A DNA stretch of 64,000 nt from Paraphysomonas bandaiensis (taxonomy: Eukaryota; Chrysophyceae): the NCBI GenBank assembly GCA_965644295.1, contig CBFFRP010000297.1, positions 434,001 to 498,000 on the forward strand. The letters are read 5' to 3'. Shown one piece after another: positions 46,434 to 60,600 of the stretch. The notes under the pieces were generated by a model. The model did no database searches, was not told the DNA's origin, and was given only the letters and a program-made list of their open reading frames with translations. Position numbers and translations under genes: made by a program. Each line of letters starts with the position of its first letter. Within the stretch, counting starts at the first letter, position 1.

Positions 46434-47718
46434 TCAGCGAATTAAGCCAATGGATTCATGGGTCAGCCTTCGGTGTGCCAGAAAAATCGAGGAACCGTTT
46501 GATGTTGATGCTAGGTTGCACTGGTATTGGATGATGTAGCCCAGGTCGGATAATTTGACTTCACACAGTTGTGCTTCTTTGCTGTGTAGTGAATAGGATT
46601 CCATCATGGTATATTCGTGCTTCGTTTTGTTCGAATGCAATGTTACAGTTAGCATCATCTGTTAATTGACTGATAGAAATTAATGTTTTTAATGTATCCG
46701 GGACTAGATTGCATTTGTTGATCAGTCCTCTAGCTTGCCATGTCCTTGCGATAGCATTTCCGACTCCGTATTTGCTATGTAGATAATGGATTGGTCATTG
46801 ATAAACTCCTTGGGAATACCCTTTGAAGGTGTGATTGATACTGAGCGACCTGAGTCTAGGATTCCGACGTCTTGCGACAGGTGGTGCTTCTTGTGTACAA
46901 TACAAAGTATAATCTTCTGTGGTAATTCCAGAAAATCCCCTGTAATCATTGTCATCGTTTGATCCCTCATCTTTATAGTCTTCAATTTTTGAGCGCGATT
47001 CCTGATTGCTGTCTCGTGGATATGGGGTTTTCTTGAAATGGTTGCCCTTTGCTCATTTGTCATCGCTATTGCTAGCGGATTTCTTCATCTGCTGGATGTG
47101 ATCCCAATGCACCTGTAACACTTTATTTCATGAGACTTTGCACTTGCGTTGCTCTTGTTGAATTTCTTAGATCGCGTCCTGTTGGTATTTTGCTTCTTTG
47201 TGTGACGGGCGGTAAACGCTGTATCCGGGAGCTAAAATCTGCATTGTCCCTTTATTGTCCGTGTTTTCGGTCAGTGAGGAGCCTACAGTGCTCTCATAGC
47301 CTTTTGATTAAAGTCTTGTAGTTGCCAATTGGGTTCTTTTGAAGGTTGATTGCTAGGTTCTTACAGGCCTTGTTTTCATTTGAGACCATTCCGTGCATTA
47401 TTCTGGAGATGAGGTCTCATGTTCGGAGACTTTATAGCCGTGTGTAGCCAGCTTTAGTCGCAATTTCTCCACGGCATTCATGAACTAATTAATCGTTTGA
47501 GTTGATTTTATTTTGATTGATTGCAGTTGGCCAATGAGGTCGGTTATCGTATCATTTGAGGTTTTGTCTTTGAAGTGTTTTTCGATCTCTGACCATGCCC
47601 TTTTTACATCTCCTTCAGGGACTGTTTCGATGATACCTTCTGCTTCCTCGTTTTGGCCAATCACCGCGTTGGATAGCAGTGACCATAGGTAATTGTTGCT
47701 CTTCTTGTCATACTGCAT
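46434..47718 (-). pseudogene. Decayed Ty1/Copia retrotransposon gag-pol
   Basis: In minus-strand order: a UBN2-type gag segment (47718-47485, NNYLWSLLSNAVIGQ, RAWSEIEKHFKDK), continuing in another frame as LATHGYKVSEHE. A protease-like region at 47063-46722 has DSGRSVSITP in place of the usual DSGAS. A GAG-pre-integrase-like segment near 46480 reads LAHRRLTHESI. The frame is broken several times and the integrase core, reverse transcriptase and RNase H are absent, so it is inactive. No LTR pair was recognised. Confidence 0.75.
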
Positions 47719-48675
47719 ATTTTCATCGTAGGCATTATTCCTGTACAGGTAGCCCTCGTCTGTTTCTTCTTCCTGACGTCTAGGCTCCTCTGGGGTATGT
47801 ATAATACTTTGGGTTTACGAAAGAACCAGGCCCTACTTTTCTTCTGCCATTTGGAGAAAAGTTCTTAGAGTCTAAGGGTGGCATGAAGCGCTTCTTTTTG
47901 TCTGATAAATCGGAGTCAGAGTTATCGTAACTGTTAGTCTTAGAATACTTCACATGAAGAATAAGGCCCAATAGTATAATAGAAAGACACATTTGATCAG
48001 AGCGTTAATAATTTATAGTTTAGTAGGAACATCTGCAAAATTTAGTAGGAACAAATGGCACTTTCTAGTTTATAAGTAGGAACAAATGGAAAATATAGTA
48101 GGAACAAATATATTTCCGTAATCCTACATTTTATAAAGTTATATATCGTACTCTGTAGTAGAAAGGAACTATGTGACCTACTAAGTATGAAAAATTGAAT
48201 ACACGTTATTGTGATACCAAGGTCGCTCTTCACTGTTTTATGTATGATTGAAATGTGTACAGGTTTTCATCGACACCAAAAACTAAGGTTTCTCCGATCC
48301 GTCGGCTGAAATGATGCAAATTGCACTACTTCAGGTAATTGTGAAAAGCAAACTTATACATCCTTCCTGTACTTTACCTTTGCTGCATGTCTATTATTAT
48401 TGACACACATTCGGCCATTTCGATATCACTAGTACATTTCAAACTGTACACAAAACGAGCTTCTGTACTACCACACGAGCATTTTTCGCTCAGTAATTCG
48501 TTTGGATTCATTCATTATAAATTCAAATGCATCTTCAACACTAGCAGTTAACATTTCTACTGATGCAACAACAAATGATAACACGTTCATTCAGAAAATT
48601 AGACTATCTAAACCGTATTTATAATGTGGAACACAACACCGAGAAACTAACCAACTATTAAACGATCAGAGACTA
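47719..48675. other. Gap between Copia remnant and giant gene
   Basis: AT-rich. A tandem of TAGTAGGAACAAAT-like units occurs at about 48018-48110. No gene is visible. The 3' UTR of the giant gene should lie in its right part. Confidence 0.4.
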
Positions 48676-51600
48676 TCACTCATCGATAGGACAATTCTTC
48701 AGCTGTTCCTTCAATTGAGCAACCTTTTCCTTAAGTAATTTAATGTCAGCTAACAACGTCTCCATCTTGGTATCGTAATTCCTATATGTTTCTGCAGAAC
48801 CTCCAGTTCGATCATCCAGATCACGAATTGCCTCGATCAAAACAGGTATAAGCTCTATGTATTTGACTCCCAGGTATCGGCCATTGTGGGTACTCGTCAC
48901 TACACTCGGCAATACTGCCTGTACCTCTTGGGCTATCACACCAAGGTGGTTACTATTCGTATCATCGCTCATGATAGTGTCTTTCGCCCACTTATAATAT
49001 ACCCCCCTTACCTTCGAAATTTTACCAAGAGAGTCTTCAATAGGCATGATATCCGACTTCAGTCGTCGATCTGAGGGAACAGTGGGACTCTCTTTGAACC
49101 ATATATTGCCGTACACAGTTAGACCATTTGTTATGTACACGCCACCGCTCAAAACAGAAAGGCCTTCTTTAATCTTCATTCCATCGTTGTTAACAGTTAC
49201 ACCGCCAGTTACATACACACCGTTGTCATACACAGTCAACCCATCAGACACTCTCAGGCCACCTGCGTTAATGGATGCACCGCTATTTCGTACATACAAC
49301 CCAGTATTTTCAACAGTCAAGCCACCAGTCACTTCAATCCCTCCAGTTTCAACAGATATGCCATTCGTAATCACTGCGCCGCCAATTACTGATAAACCAC
49401 CAGTGACCCCCATTCCTCCTGTCAATATGGTTATACCTCCAGCCTCGACAACGAGACCTTCAGAGTCGATAGTTACACCTCCAGCGTCTACGAACATGCC
49501 ACCATTGGTAACTGTCAAACCGGACTCCACAGTGATACCAGAGAGAGAGTTTATGCCACCTGTGTATACTGTCACACCGCCAGTCACACGAGCTCCGCCC
49601 TGGTGTATAGATACTCCTCCGGTCAATTGCATTCCTCCTGTTTGGACACTGACTCCACCAGTTACCTTAAGTCCACTGGTACTCACAGTAATGCCACCTA
49701 GCGACTTCAATCCACTGCTTAAGACAGACAAACCGTCTGTAACATACATTCCTCCGTTTAATACAGATATACCCGCCGTGACTTTTATACCCACGTCATT
49801 GATGGTCAGACCACCAGTAATTACAGCACCACTATTGTATACGGTTAATGCGTTAGACACTCTCAAACCACCAGCATTAACTGACATGCCACCTGCGTTG
49901 ACATTTAGTCCACTATTATACACGGTCAAGCCTTGGGATATGCGGATCCCTCCAGTGTTGACTGATATCCCACCAGTTACGACCATTCCATCGACAACAG
50001 ACATTCCTCCAGAAGTTTTAAGACCACCAGAGAAAATGGTACTTCCGCCAGTAATCCTTAACCCGCCCAATTGGATAGTTAATCCATCGGCACCGACGAA
50101 CATACCGCCAGTACTAACTGTGGCACCGTCTGCCACAGTCATTCCACCGAGAGCTTGCAGCGAACCACTGTATACTGTCATTCCTCCTGTAACGCGCATA
50201 CCACCATCAATCGCACTAACACCTCCACGAAGCATCAGACCTCCACTCGCTACGGTTAAACCACCTGTGACTTTGAACCCAGAAGTGCTTACTGTTACGC
50301 CACCCACAGCTTTGAGTCCATCATTGCCGAGAGTTAATCCACCAGCTAGGACCTGTACACCACCAGCGCTTACTGTCAGACCCGTGTTTTCTATGGTCAT
50401 GCCTCCAGAAACTACTGCTCCGCTGCTTGTAAGTGATAATCCACCAGAGACTACAAATCCACCAGATAACACAGTAGCACCACCTTCAACTTTAAATCCA
50501 TCAGCGTTGATCGTAGCCCCCTTGGACTTGACATATAAGCCACCAGAGTTGACGGTTACTCCTCCAGTTACGACAAATCCCCCGGTGCGTATGGTTGCAC
50601 CCCCAGTAACGGTGAGTCCACTGCTGGTTATAGAGGCTCCGCCAGAAACTTTCAAGCCATGCGCATCGAGAGTTAACCCATGGGACTTGATAAATACACC
50701 TCCCTCAACGACAGTCATTCCTAACTCCACAGTGCCATAATTTTTTGCATAAAAATTACCACCTGCAATTGTGAGACCACCGGTTACTTTCATACCGTTA
50801 TCCATTACAGTCAGCCCCCCACTAACTCGCGCACCAGAGTCGTACACAGTGAGACCACCTGAGATGTGAGCACCATTGGCCGAGACAGTTAAACCACCGG
50901 CAGTGACTTCCAGGCCATCTTGGGAAATAGTTTGACCGCCTGCTGTAACAACTACGCCTGCTGTTGACACAGTCAGGCCTGCGGCTGCAGTAACAGCACC
51001 CGTAAGCGATGTCGTACCACCAATCTGAGCACCACCAGCTGTAGTTATACCACCAAGTACATTCAAACCGCCGCTCTGTACACTCATACCACCAGTAACG
51101 CGAGACCCGCCTTCATAGACAGAGAGTCCACCTGTAACTCTCATTCCCCCCGTGTTAATACTTGATCCACCATCTACGTACAACCCTCCAGAACCAGCTG
51201 TCACACCACCCGTAATAAGCACTCCATTAACAACGTTCGCAAATCCATTAACGTAGACACCGCTGTTGTATAGAGAAACACCACCTGTAAGTCTCATGCC
51301 ACCCGCTTTGACGGTTAAACCACCAGCTTGAACATGTAGACCTCCACTGGAAACAGTAGCTCCACCAGCTACCTTTAATCCATCAGAAGCAATTGATGTG
51401 CCACCATCGGATACCACAAATCCGCCGTCAACTGTGCCACCACCAGTAACTGTCACACCGTGCGCTTTCACCGACAGGCCACCAGCAGTAACATACACAC
51501 CACCAGATCCCACTGTTCCACCACCTGTGACATAGAACCCATCGGTGACAACTGAAATACCACCAGTAGCTTGCAAGCCGCCTGAAAATATTGTCGTTCC

Positions 51601-54600
51601 AGCGGTTACTTTCACCCCTCCACCTGCAACACTGAGACCATTGGCAGTTACCACTAAACCTCCTTGTACAATTGTAGCTCCCCCAGTGACTTTAACACCT
51701 GCTGTCCACACAGTCGCACCACCAGTTACAGTTAATCCATTAAGTGCTATCGATGCACCACCAGAGCTTACTACCATGCCACCACTGTCAATCGTGAGAC
51801 TCCCTGTAACCTTCATTCCTCCACTACTGACAGTTGCACCACCAGTTACCTTTATACCATCTGCACTGACAGTTGCTCCATTGGCAGAAATTACTAGACC
51901 TGCGTCGTTTACAGTCAGTCCACCTGTAAAGCTTCCACCGCCGGTGTATACGCTTGCACCGCCTGTCGCTCTCAAGCCAGAATTAAAAACAGAGATACCC
52001 TGTGAGACTTGTAGTCCACCAGATGTAATTTTAGATGCGCCAGCAACCACAACACCAGAATCAAGTACTGTGACACCGCCAGATACTTTTACTCCTGATG
52101 CTGTGATTGTTAGGCCAGCCTTTGACAATACACCGGCACTATTAATGGTGAGACCTCCTGTTCCCACGATGCCTCCGAATGTGGTCAACCCACCAGCTGT
52201 GACATACACACCACCAGTAGACACAGTCACACCGTCAGCTACTTTCAAGCCATTCGAAGCTACGGACAGTCCACCTTCCACGACCCCACCTCCTGAAAAT
52301 ACCGTGTGACCACCAGTAACACCCATACCGCCCACCCGCACTGATACTCCACCTGTAACTGTCAGGCCACTTGACATAACAGAGTGCCCCCCCGTAACTT
52401 TCATTCCTGAAAGAGCGACAGTCGCTCCTCCAGTAGCTGTTATCCCCCCACTATCAACAGTAACTCCTCCAGTCACTCGAAAGCCATCAGCAAAAATTGT
52501 TAAACCCTTCGTCGTAACTTCAGCACCTAGGCTAGCTGTAAAAATAGCAGACGAAACGAGCGCGGCACCGGACACAGTAGCACCACCAGCGACTTTCATG
52601 CCCCCTGCCGAAACAGAAGCACCATCTTTGACAATAACTAGTCCCCCACTCATCACGCTCGCACCTCCAGTAACTCGCATACCATTCATCAGAACAGAGA
52701 GTCCCGAGGTACGAACCAAAAGTCCGCCTGTCCATATGGAGGTACCACCTGTGACCTGTAAACCACCACTTTGTACAGTAAATCCACTAGTTACTTTCAC
52801 CCCTCCACCTGCAACACTGAGACCATTGGCAGTTACCACTAAACCTCCTTGTACAATTGTAGCTCCCCCAGTGACTTTAACACCTGCTGTCCACACAGTC
52901 GCACCACCAGTTACAGTTAATCCATTAAGTGCTATCGATGCACCACCAGAGCTTACTACCATGCCACCACTGTCAACCGTGAGACTACCAGCAACCTTCA
53001 TCCCTCCACTACTGACAGTTGCACCACCCGCAGCTTTAAGACCCCCAGTAGAAACAGTCATCCCATTCTTCTGAATTACGAGACCCCCATCTCCTATCGT
53101 CGCACCACCAGTCAATTTCATTCCTCCAGTCACAATTGTCAAACCGGTGTTGGCCAGAACCACACCTGCATCTACAGTAGCACCTCCAGTTGCGACCAAG
53201 CCATTTGCTTGAACAGATAACCCCCCTGCGGTAACATACACACCACCTGAACTGACGGTGGTGCCTCCTACGACAGTGAGTCCGCTTGAGGTTATAGTTC
53301 CGCCACCAGAAGCAGAAACACCACCAGCTGTCACCACAATACCGTGATTTCCAACAGTTACACCACCAGTAACAACCATGAGACCAGCATTGATAGTCCC
53401 TTTATGTCGGACAAATAAACCACCTGATTGAACTGTGGCACCACCAGTTACAGATAGTCCCCCAGTGACAACAGATACACCATCAGTAACTTTCAATCCT
53501 CCAGACTGTAAAGACGACCCACCAACTACTTTCAAGCCTTCAGAAAACACGGTCGCTCCACCTTTGACAAGAAACCCTGCAGCCTCAGCAGTCAGACCAC
53601 CAGCGAGAACAAACAAACCGCCTGTGGTTACAGTCTCACCACCCTGTATAGCAACACCGCCGCTATTCACTGTTGCGCCAGCTGTAACAACCATTCCAGA
53701 CGCATGCACAGTCAGGCCGCTCGCAGCAATTGACATTCCATTGTTGAACACTCCGCCACCAGATACCGTGGTACCACCAGTTACAACCACACCACCTGTA
53801 ACCTTCAAACCTCCAGACATAATACTTGCACCCCCTGTAACTTTTATTCCATTGGCATTGACAGACCCCCCACCCTTTGTAACATAGATACCAATATCAT
53901 CGACGGTGAGCCCACCGGTAACTGTCATACCATTATCATAGACCGTCAATCCGTCTGAGACTTGAAGCCCTCCACCATTAACTACAACACCACCAGCTTT
54001 AACAGTGACTCCGCCATTTACAGTGGCCCCGCCTGTGACGTAAAGGCCATTAGCTTTCACGGATACACCCCCAGCACGAACATAGACACCTCCAGTAGAT
54101 ACAGTGACACCACCTGTGACAGCCATTCCAGCTTGAGACTCTAAGCGATTACTCAGTGTGGTTCCTGTTACAGTTGCATCACCAACAATGTGAACACCAA
54201 CATTGAGCACGCTAATACCACCAGTAACCTTCAAACCACCTGACGAAATAGTGGATCCACCAGTTACAACAGTACCACCTGCAACACTGAGACCATTGGC
54301 AGTTACCACTAAACCTCCTTGTACAATTGTAGCTCCCCCAGTGACTTTAACACCTGCTGTCCACACAGTCGCACCGCCAGTTACAGTTAGTCCATTAAGT
54401 GCTATCGATGCACCACCAGAGCTTACTACCATGCCGCCACTGTCAACTGTGAGACTACCAGTAACCTTCATTCCTCCACTACTGACAGTTGCACCACCGG
54501 TTACTTTTACACCGGCCGCTGCAACACTTAACCCGGATTGTGATACATATATACCACCCGTGCTGACTGTTGTTCCACCGACAACTTTCATCCCATCATC

Positions 54601-57600
54601 TGAGACTGTCATTCCCTCGTCTGAGATGACAACTCCTCCGTCTACTGTCATACCACCCACAGCATTAATGCCACCCGTTGCAACTCGAAATCCCCCAGTG
54701 GCAACGTGAATACCACCTGTATATACTGTGACTCCACTAGTTACTTTCAACCCATCGTTACGAACAGACACTCCGCCAGTTATTTTCAACCCACTCTGAA
54801 AAATAGTAACTCCACCTGTAATGCCAGCCCCGTTGGTATTTACATTCAAAACCCCGGAATGTAACCATAGCCCAGTGTCCATCACTGTCAAGCCACCATT
54901 CGTGATATACTGACCACCAGTCAAAATAGTGCTCCCACCGGTAACCTTCAGTCCAGCGCTTGATATAGTCATACCACCGGCAACACTGGCCCCAGAAGAG
55001 AGGACTTGCAATTTGCCCTCCACCTTCATTCCACCCGTATGGATCGTGCCACCGCCTGTCACAGCAAACCCGCCAGCTCCAACAGATAATCCACCGGCAT
55101 TAACTTTGACTCCACCACTGACAACGGTGCCCCCACCAACGGATTTAAATCCATCACTGCTTATTGTCATGCCGTCATCGGATAGCACGACTCCACCGTC
55201 AACTGTGGCACCACCAGTAACTGTCATACCGCTTGCTTTCACTGACAGGCCACCAGCGGTAACATACACACCACCAGACCCCACTGTTCCACCGCCAGTG
55301 ATATACAATCCATCTCTCATAACAGATATTCCACCGGTAACTTTGAGCCCACCAGATGATATCGACTGACCACCGTTAACGACACGAACTCCTCCGTTTT
55401 GCACAGTTAGACCATCGACCTGGACCCACATTCCGCCAGTCATAACAGTGGAACCACCATAAATATTACTTCCTCCAGACCATATTGTTTGGCCACCAGT
55501 GACTGTCAAGCCGTTACCTGATATTGAAGCACCTCCAGTGGACACTAATAATCCACCGCTGTTTACCGTGACACCACCTGATACACGAAGCCCACCACTC
55601 ATTATAGTGGCTCCACCACCAAAGGTCGCACCATTAGCTTGGACGGTTAAACCACCGGCTTGAACATGTAGACCTCCACTGGAAACAGTAGCTCCACCAG
55701 CTACCTTTAATCCATCAGAAGCAATTGATGTGCCACCATCGGATACCACAAATCCGCCGTCAACTGTGCCACCACCAGTAACTGTCACACCGTGCGCTTT
55801 CACCGACAGGCCACCAGCAGTAACATACACACCACCAGATCCCACTGTTCCACCACCTGTGACATAGAACCCATCGGTGACAACTGAAATACCACCAGTA
55901 GCTTGCAAGCCGCCTGAAAATATTGTCGTTCCAGCGGTTACTTTCACCCCTCCACCTGCAACACTGAGACCATTGGCAGTTACCACTAAACCTCCTTGTA
56001 CAATTGTAGCTCCCCCAGTGACTTTAACACCTGCTGTCCACACAGTCGCACCACCAGTTACAGTTAATCCATTAAGTGCTATCGATGCACCACCAGAGCT
56101 TACTACCATGCCGCCACTGTCAATCGTGAGACTCCCTGTAACCTTCATTCCGCCACTGAATACAGTTGCTCCGCCAGTAGTTTTAATACCGCCAGATACG
56201 ACTGAGATCCCACCATTATTAACCACAAGGCCATCATTGTTAATCGTCTGACCACCAGCTGTAATGTACATACCACCAGTAGACACAGTCGCACCACCTG
56301 TAACGACAACACCCCCTCCAACAGTTCCGCCACCAGCCACTTTCATCCCAGTTGCTGACACAGTGAAACCACCGGCAGTTACAACTATCCCTCCATCCAC
56401 AACAGTTTGACCTGCTTTCACTTTAAAACCACCAGTCCACACAGTGCCACCTCCAGTGATTGCTAACCCACCAGATGACGCACTTATCCCGTTGGCTACC
56501 TTTAATCCACCTACAACACTCTGTCCTCCACTCGAAACAACTAAGCCCGAATCCGCCACAGTTGCACCATCAATAACATGCAGTCCTCCTTCTGTAACTG
56601 ATAGCCCTCCAGAAACTTTTAAACCTAGTGAGGTAATAGTGCCTCCCCCAACGACCTTGAAACCATTACTGTACACCGTGCCACCGCCAGTCACACCAAA
56701 TCCATGAGAACCTGTGGAAATTCCACCCGTTGTTACAACTACGCCCCCTTGAACCGTCAGCCCGGCGGCAGTCACATAAACTCCTCCTGTCGATACAGTA
56801 CCACCACCATTAACAACTAATCCGTCATCGTTCACAGTAACACCGCCAGTAGCCGCGAAACCACCAGACATTACACTAATTCCATCTGTGACGGTCATTC
56901 CCGTGGCTTCAACTGACAGTCCCCCAGCTGTAACTTTGAGGCCTTGTGTAAGCACGGTTATTCCATCTGAAACAGCCATGCCAATATCGTAAATAGATAT
57001 ACCAGCAGAAACCTGTACTCCTTGTAGCTTCGACACACCAGAAGAAACCACAATGCCTTGATTGTTCACAGTTATCCCCCCCTTCACCCAAACACCTCCA
57101 CTATCAACAGTTGTTCCACCAGTGACCTTCAAACCACCAGAAACGACACTCTCACCGTCATTTACTATTGATCCACCGGCTGAAACAGTGTGTCCGCCAG
57201 CGGTCACCACTAAACCTCCTTGTACAATTGTAGCTCCCCCAGTGACTTTAACACCTGCTGTCCACACAGTCGCACCACCAGTTACAGTTAATCCATTAAG
57301 TGCTATCGATGCACCACCAGAGCTTACTACCATGCCACCACTGTCAACTGTGAGACTACCAGCAACCTTCATCCCTCCACTACTGACAGTTGCACCACCC
57401 GCAGCTTTAAGACCCCCAGTAGAAACAGTCATCCCATTCTTCTGAATTACGAGACCCCCATCTCCTATCGTCGCACCACCAGTCAATTTCATTCCTCCAG
57501 TCACAATTGTCAAACCGGTGTTGGCCAGAACCACACCTGCATCCATCGTAGCACCTCCTGTAACAACAATTCCGGTTGCCTCCACAGAAAGACCGCCGCT

Positions 57601-60600
57601 TTTCACAACTAATCCCTCGTTTCCCACAGTAGCCCCACCAGTGACATACAAACCACCTGTCCGAATTGAAGTACCGCCAATTATTTTCATACCATCTGAA
57701 AACACGGATGTGCCGCCAGTGATATGCAAGCCATCACTAAGCAGTTGCACTCTGCCACTGCGAACAACGATACCACCACTCTGTATAGTAGCACCCTTAG
57801 TTACTTTTAAGCCTTCAGAAAACACGGTCGCTCCACCTTTGACAAGAAACCCTGCAGCCTCAGCAGTCAGACCACCAGCGAGAACAAACAAACCGCCTGT
57901 GGTTACAGTCTCGCCACCCTGTATAGCAACACCGCCGCTATTCACTGTTGCGCCAGCTGTAACAACCATTCCAGACGCATGCACAGTCAGGCCGCTCGCA
58001 GCAATTGACATTCCATTGTTGAACACTCCGCCACCAGATACCGTGGTACCACCAGTTACAACCACACCACCTGTAACCTTCAAACCTCCAGACATAATAC
58101 TTGCACCCCCTGTAACTTTTATTCCATTGGCATTGACAGACCCCCCACCCTTTGTAACATATATACCAATATCATCGACGGTGAGTCCTCCGGTGGTCTT
58201 CATACCAGAATCGTTTATAGTCAACCCAGTCGACACCTTGAGACCTCCATTTTGGATGGTGGCACCGTTCAGTTCTACAACCAAGCCATCATCTGCGATC
58301 GTAAGGCCGTGATCGGAAATGACAAACCCAACATCACTTACAGTAAATCCATCTACAACATGAAGGCCACCGGATAATATTGAAACACCACCGGTTATTT
58401 TCACTCCATCGGATGCGACAGTGGATCCACCACTTGTATACAAACCACCTGAGTCCACGGATATCCCACTTGTAACTTTCATACCACCACTATTTATTGT
58501 TGCACCGTCACTGGCCTTGAAGCCTTGAGCCAAAACACTCATTCCGCCCTGCTGTACAACTATCCCTGCGCTTCTCACTGTCGTACCTCCTGTTATTTTC
58601 ATCCCCCCGGAGGTAACTGTCAGACCAGTATTTTCCAGAACCATGCCAGAATCCACAGTGGTACCGCCAGTGACATACAGACCATCAGCAGCAATCGATG
58701 CACCTCCTGCGGTAACATGTAGGCCAGTGTTACCTACAGTGAGCCCACCATTTACGAGCATGCCAGTATCGTAAACTGTGACACCCCCAGTTACTCGAAA
58801 TCCAGTGCTCTGAATAGATACGCCACCAGCTGCAACCAACATTCCACCTGAGGTTACAGTGACCGCACCTTTAACTTTCATGCCGTCATTCTCAATGGAT
58901 ATACCGTGTGAGAGCGCAAAAATTCCACCTGAGAAGACAGTGACTCCACCAGTAACTTTCACTCCATCTGCAGCTACAGACAACCCTTTAGTTGTGACAT
59001 ATACACCTTCATTCATCAGTGTGAGTCCTCCAGTGACCTGCATACCACCACTGTTGACACTCACTCCTCCTGTGGCTTCCATTCCACCGCTATTGACACT
59101 CACACCACCCGATACTTTAACTCCTTGATCAAATATAGTGGCACCACCAAATACCAACATCCCGTCATCGTATACAGTAATTCCGTCAGACACTCGAAGC
59201 CCACCAGTTTCTATGGATATCGTATTGTATCCAACTAAGCCGCTATTTAGCGTCACTCCACCAGTTACCTTCATTCCTCCGTTCATGATTGTTGCACCAC
59301 CGGATGCTGCAAATCCGGCGGCACCAATGCTCAGACCATTTGCTGAAACATGAACACCACCTTGGAGCACAGTAAGGCCACCCGTAACTTTCACCCCTCC
59401 AGTGTACACTGACGCTCCACCCGTGACTGTGAGACCATCTTGTGCAATACTTATTCCCTTCGTAGTAACATATAATCCACCTCCTCTAAGGACGGTCATA
59501 CCCCCAGTGACTTTCATGCCACCAGTTACTACGGATATACCTTCTGTAACTTTTAGACCACCCGCATTTATCGAGAGTCCGCCAGAAACAATGCTTCCAT
59601 CCACAGCATTTAGGGCCCCCGATACAATGTATAATCCACCATCCCGTACAGTTACCCCGCCGTTAATATCGACACCAGAGTCATGAATGCGTGCACCGCC
59701 CAACAAAATTTCCAGGCCATCGTTGGCTATAGTAATACCATTAGTTCTAACATAAATACCTTCTGTATTAACACTTATGCCATCGGTAACCGTCAAACCA
59801 CTTGTTGCAATGGATACTCCTTCATACGCAACTATTCCTGTGTCTGCAGCAGTTATTCCACCAGTGACTTTCACGCCACCAAAATACACCGAGAGCCCTT
59901 GTGTAACGACAAAAACTCCACCAGAAGTCACAGTAGCACCACCTTTAACTTTGAAACCTGCTTCATCTATCGTCCCTCCACCGGTAACAACAACACCACC
60001 ACCTACAACTGACAGTCCACTATCCGTTTTAATGCCTGCTGTTGACACGGTAAGGCCGCCAGCATTAATATCCATGCCTGCAGACTCTATAGTAGCTCCC
60101 CCCGTTATAATCACACCGGCGTTCCGCACAGACAAACCACCCGTCACTTGGAAACCACCACTCGTTACTGCAGCACCGTTGTTTGCTACTAGCCGACCAG
60201 AATTCACAGTTAACCCGTCGGCTGATACGTACAACCCTCCAGTAGTAACAGTGGTGCCACCTGTTACTTTCAACCCTCCTGATTGTAGTGTTTTTCCGCC
60301 TGTAACTTTGAAGCCACCACTCATTATAGACGCCCCTGCTGTAACAACCACCCCTCCATCGACTACACTGATACCAGTAGCCGCCACAACTATTCCGCCG
60401 GATGTAACAGTAATACCGTGCTGATCAACCAGCATCCCCCCAGTCTGTAATCGCGTTCGTCCATTCACCGTCATACCGTTGTTGTTGACGCTGATTCCAT
60501 TAGTTACGGCAAGACCGTCGCTGACAACACTTATTCCTTCTGTGACCTTGAGTCCCCCTTTTGCAATGGTTCCACCACCAGTAACCACAATACCTGTGTC

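Noticed and set aside
46434-47718. Copia region as an intact retrotransposon
   Set aside because: Several frameshifts, altered protease motif, no integrase core or reverse transcriptase, no LTR pair.
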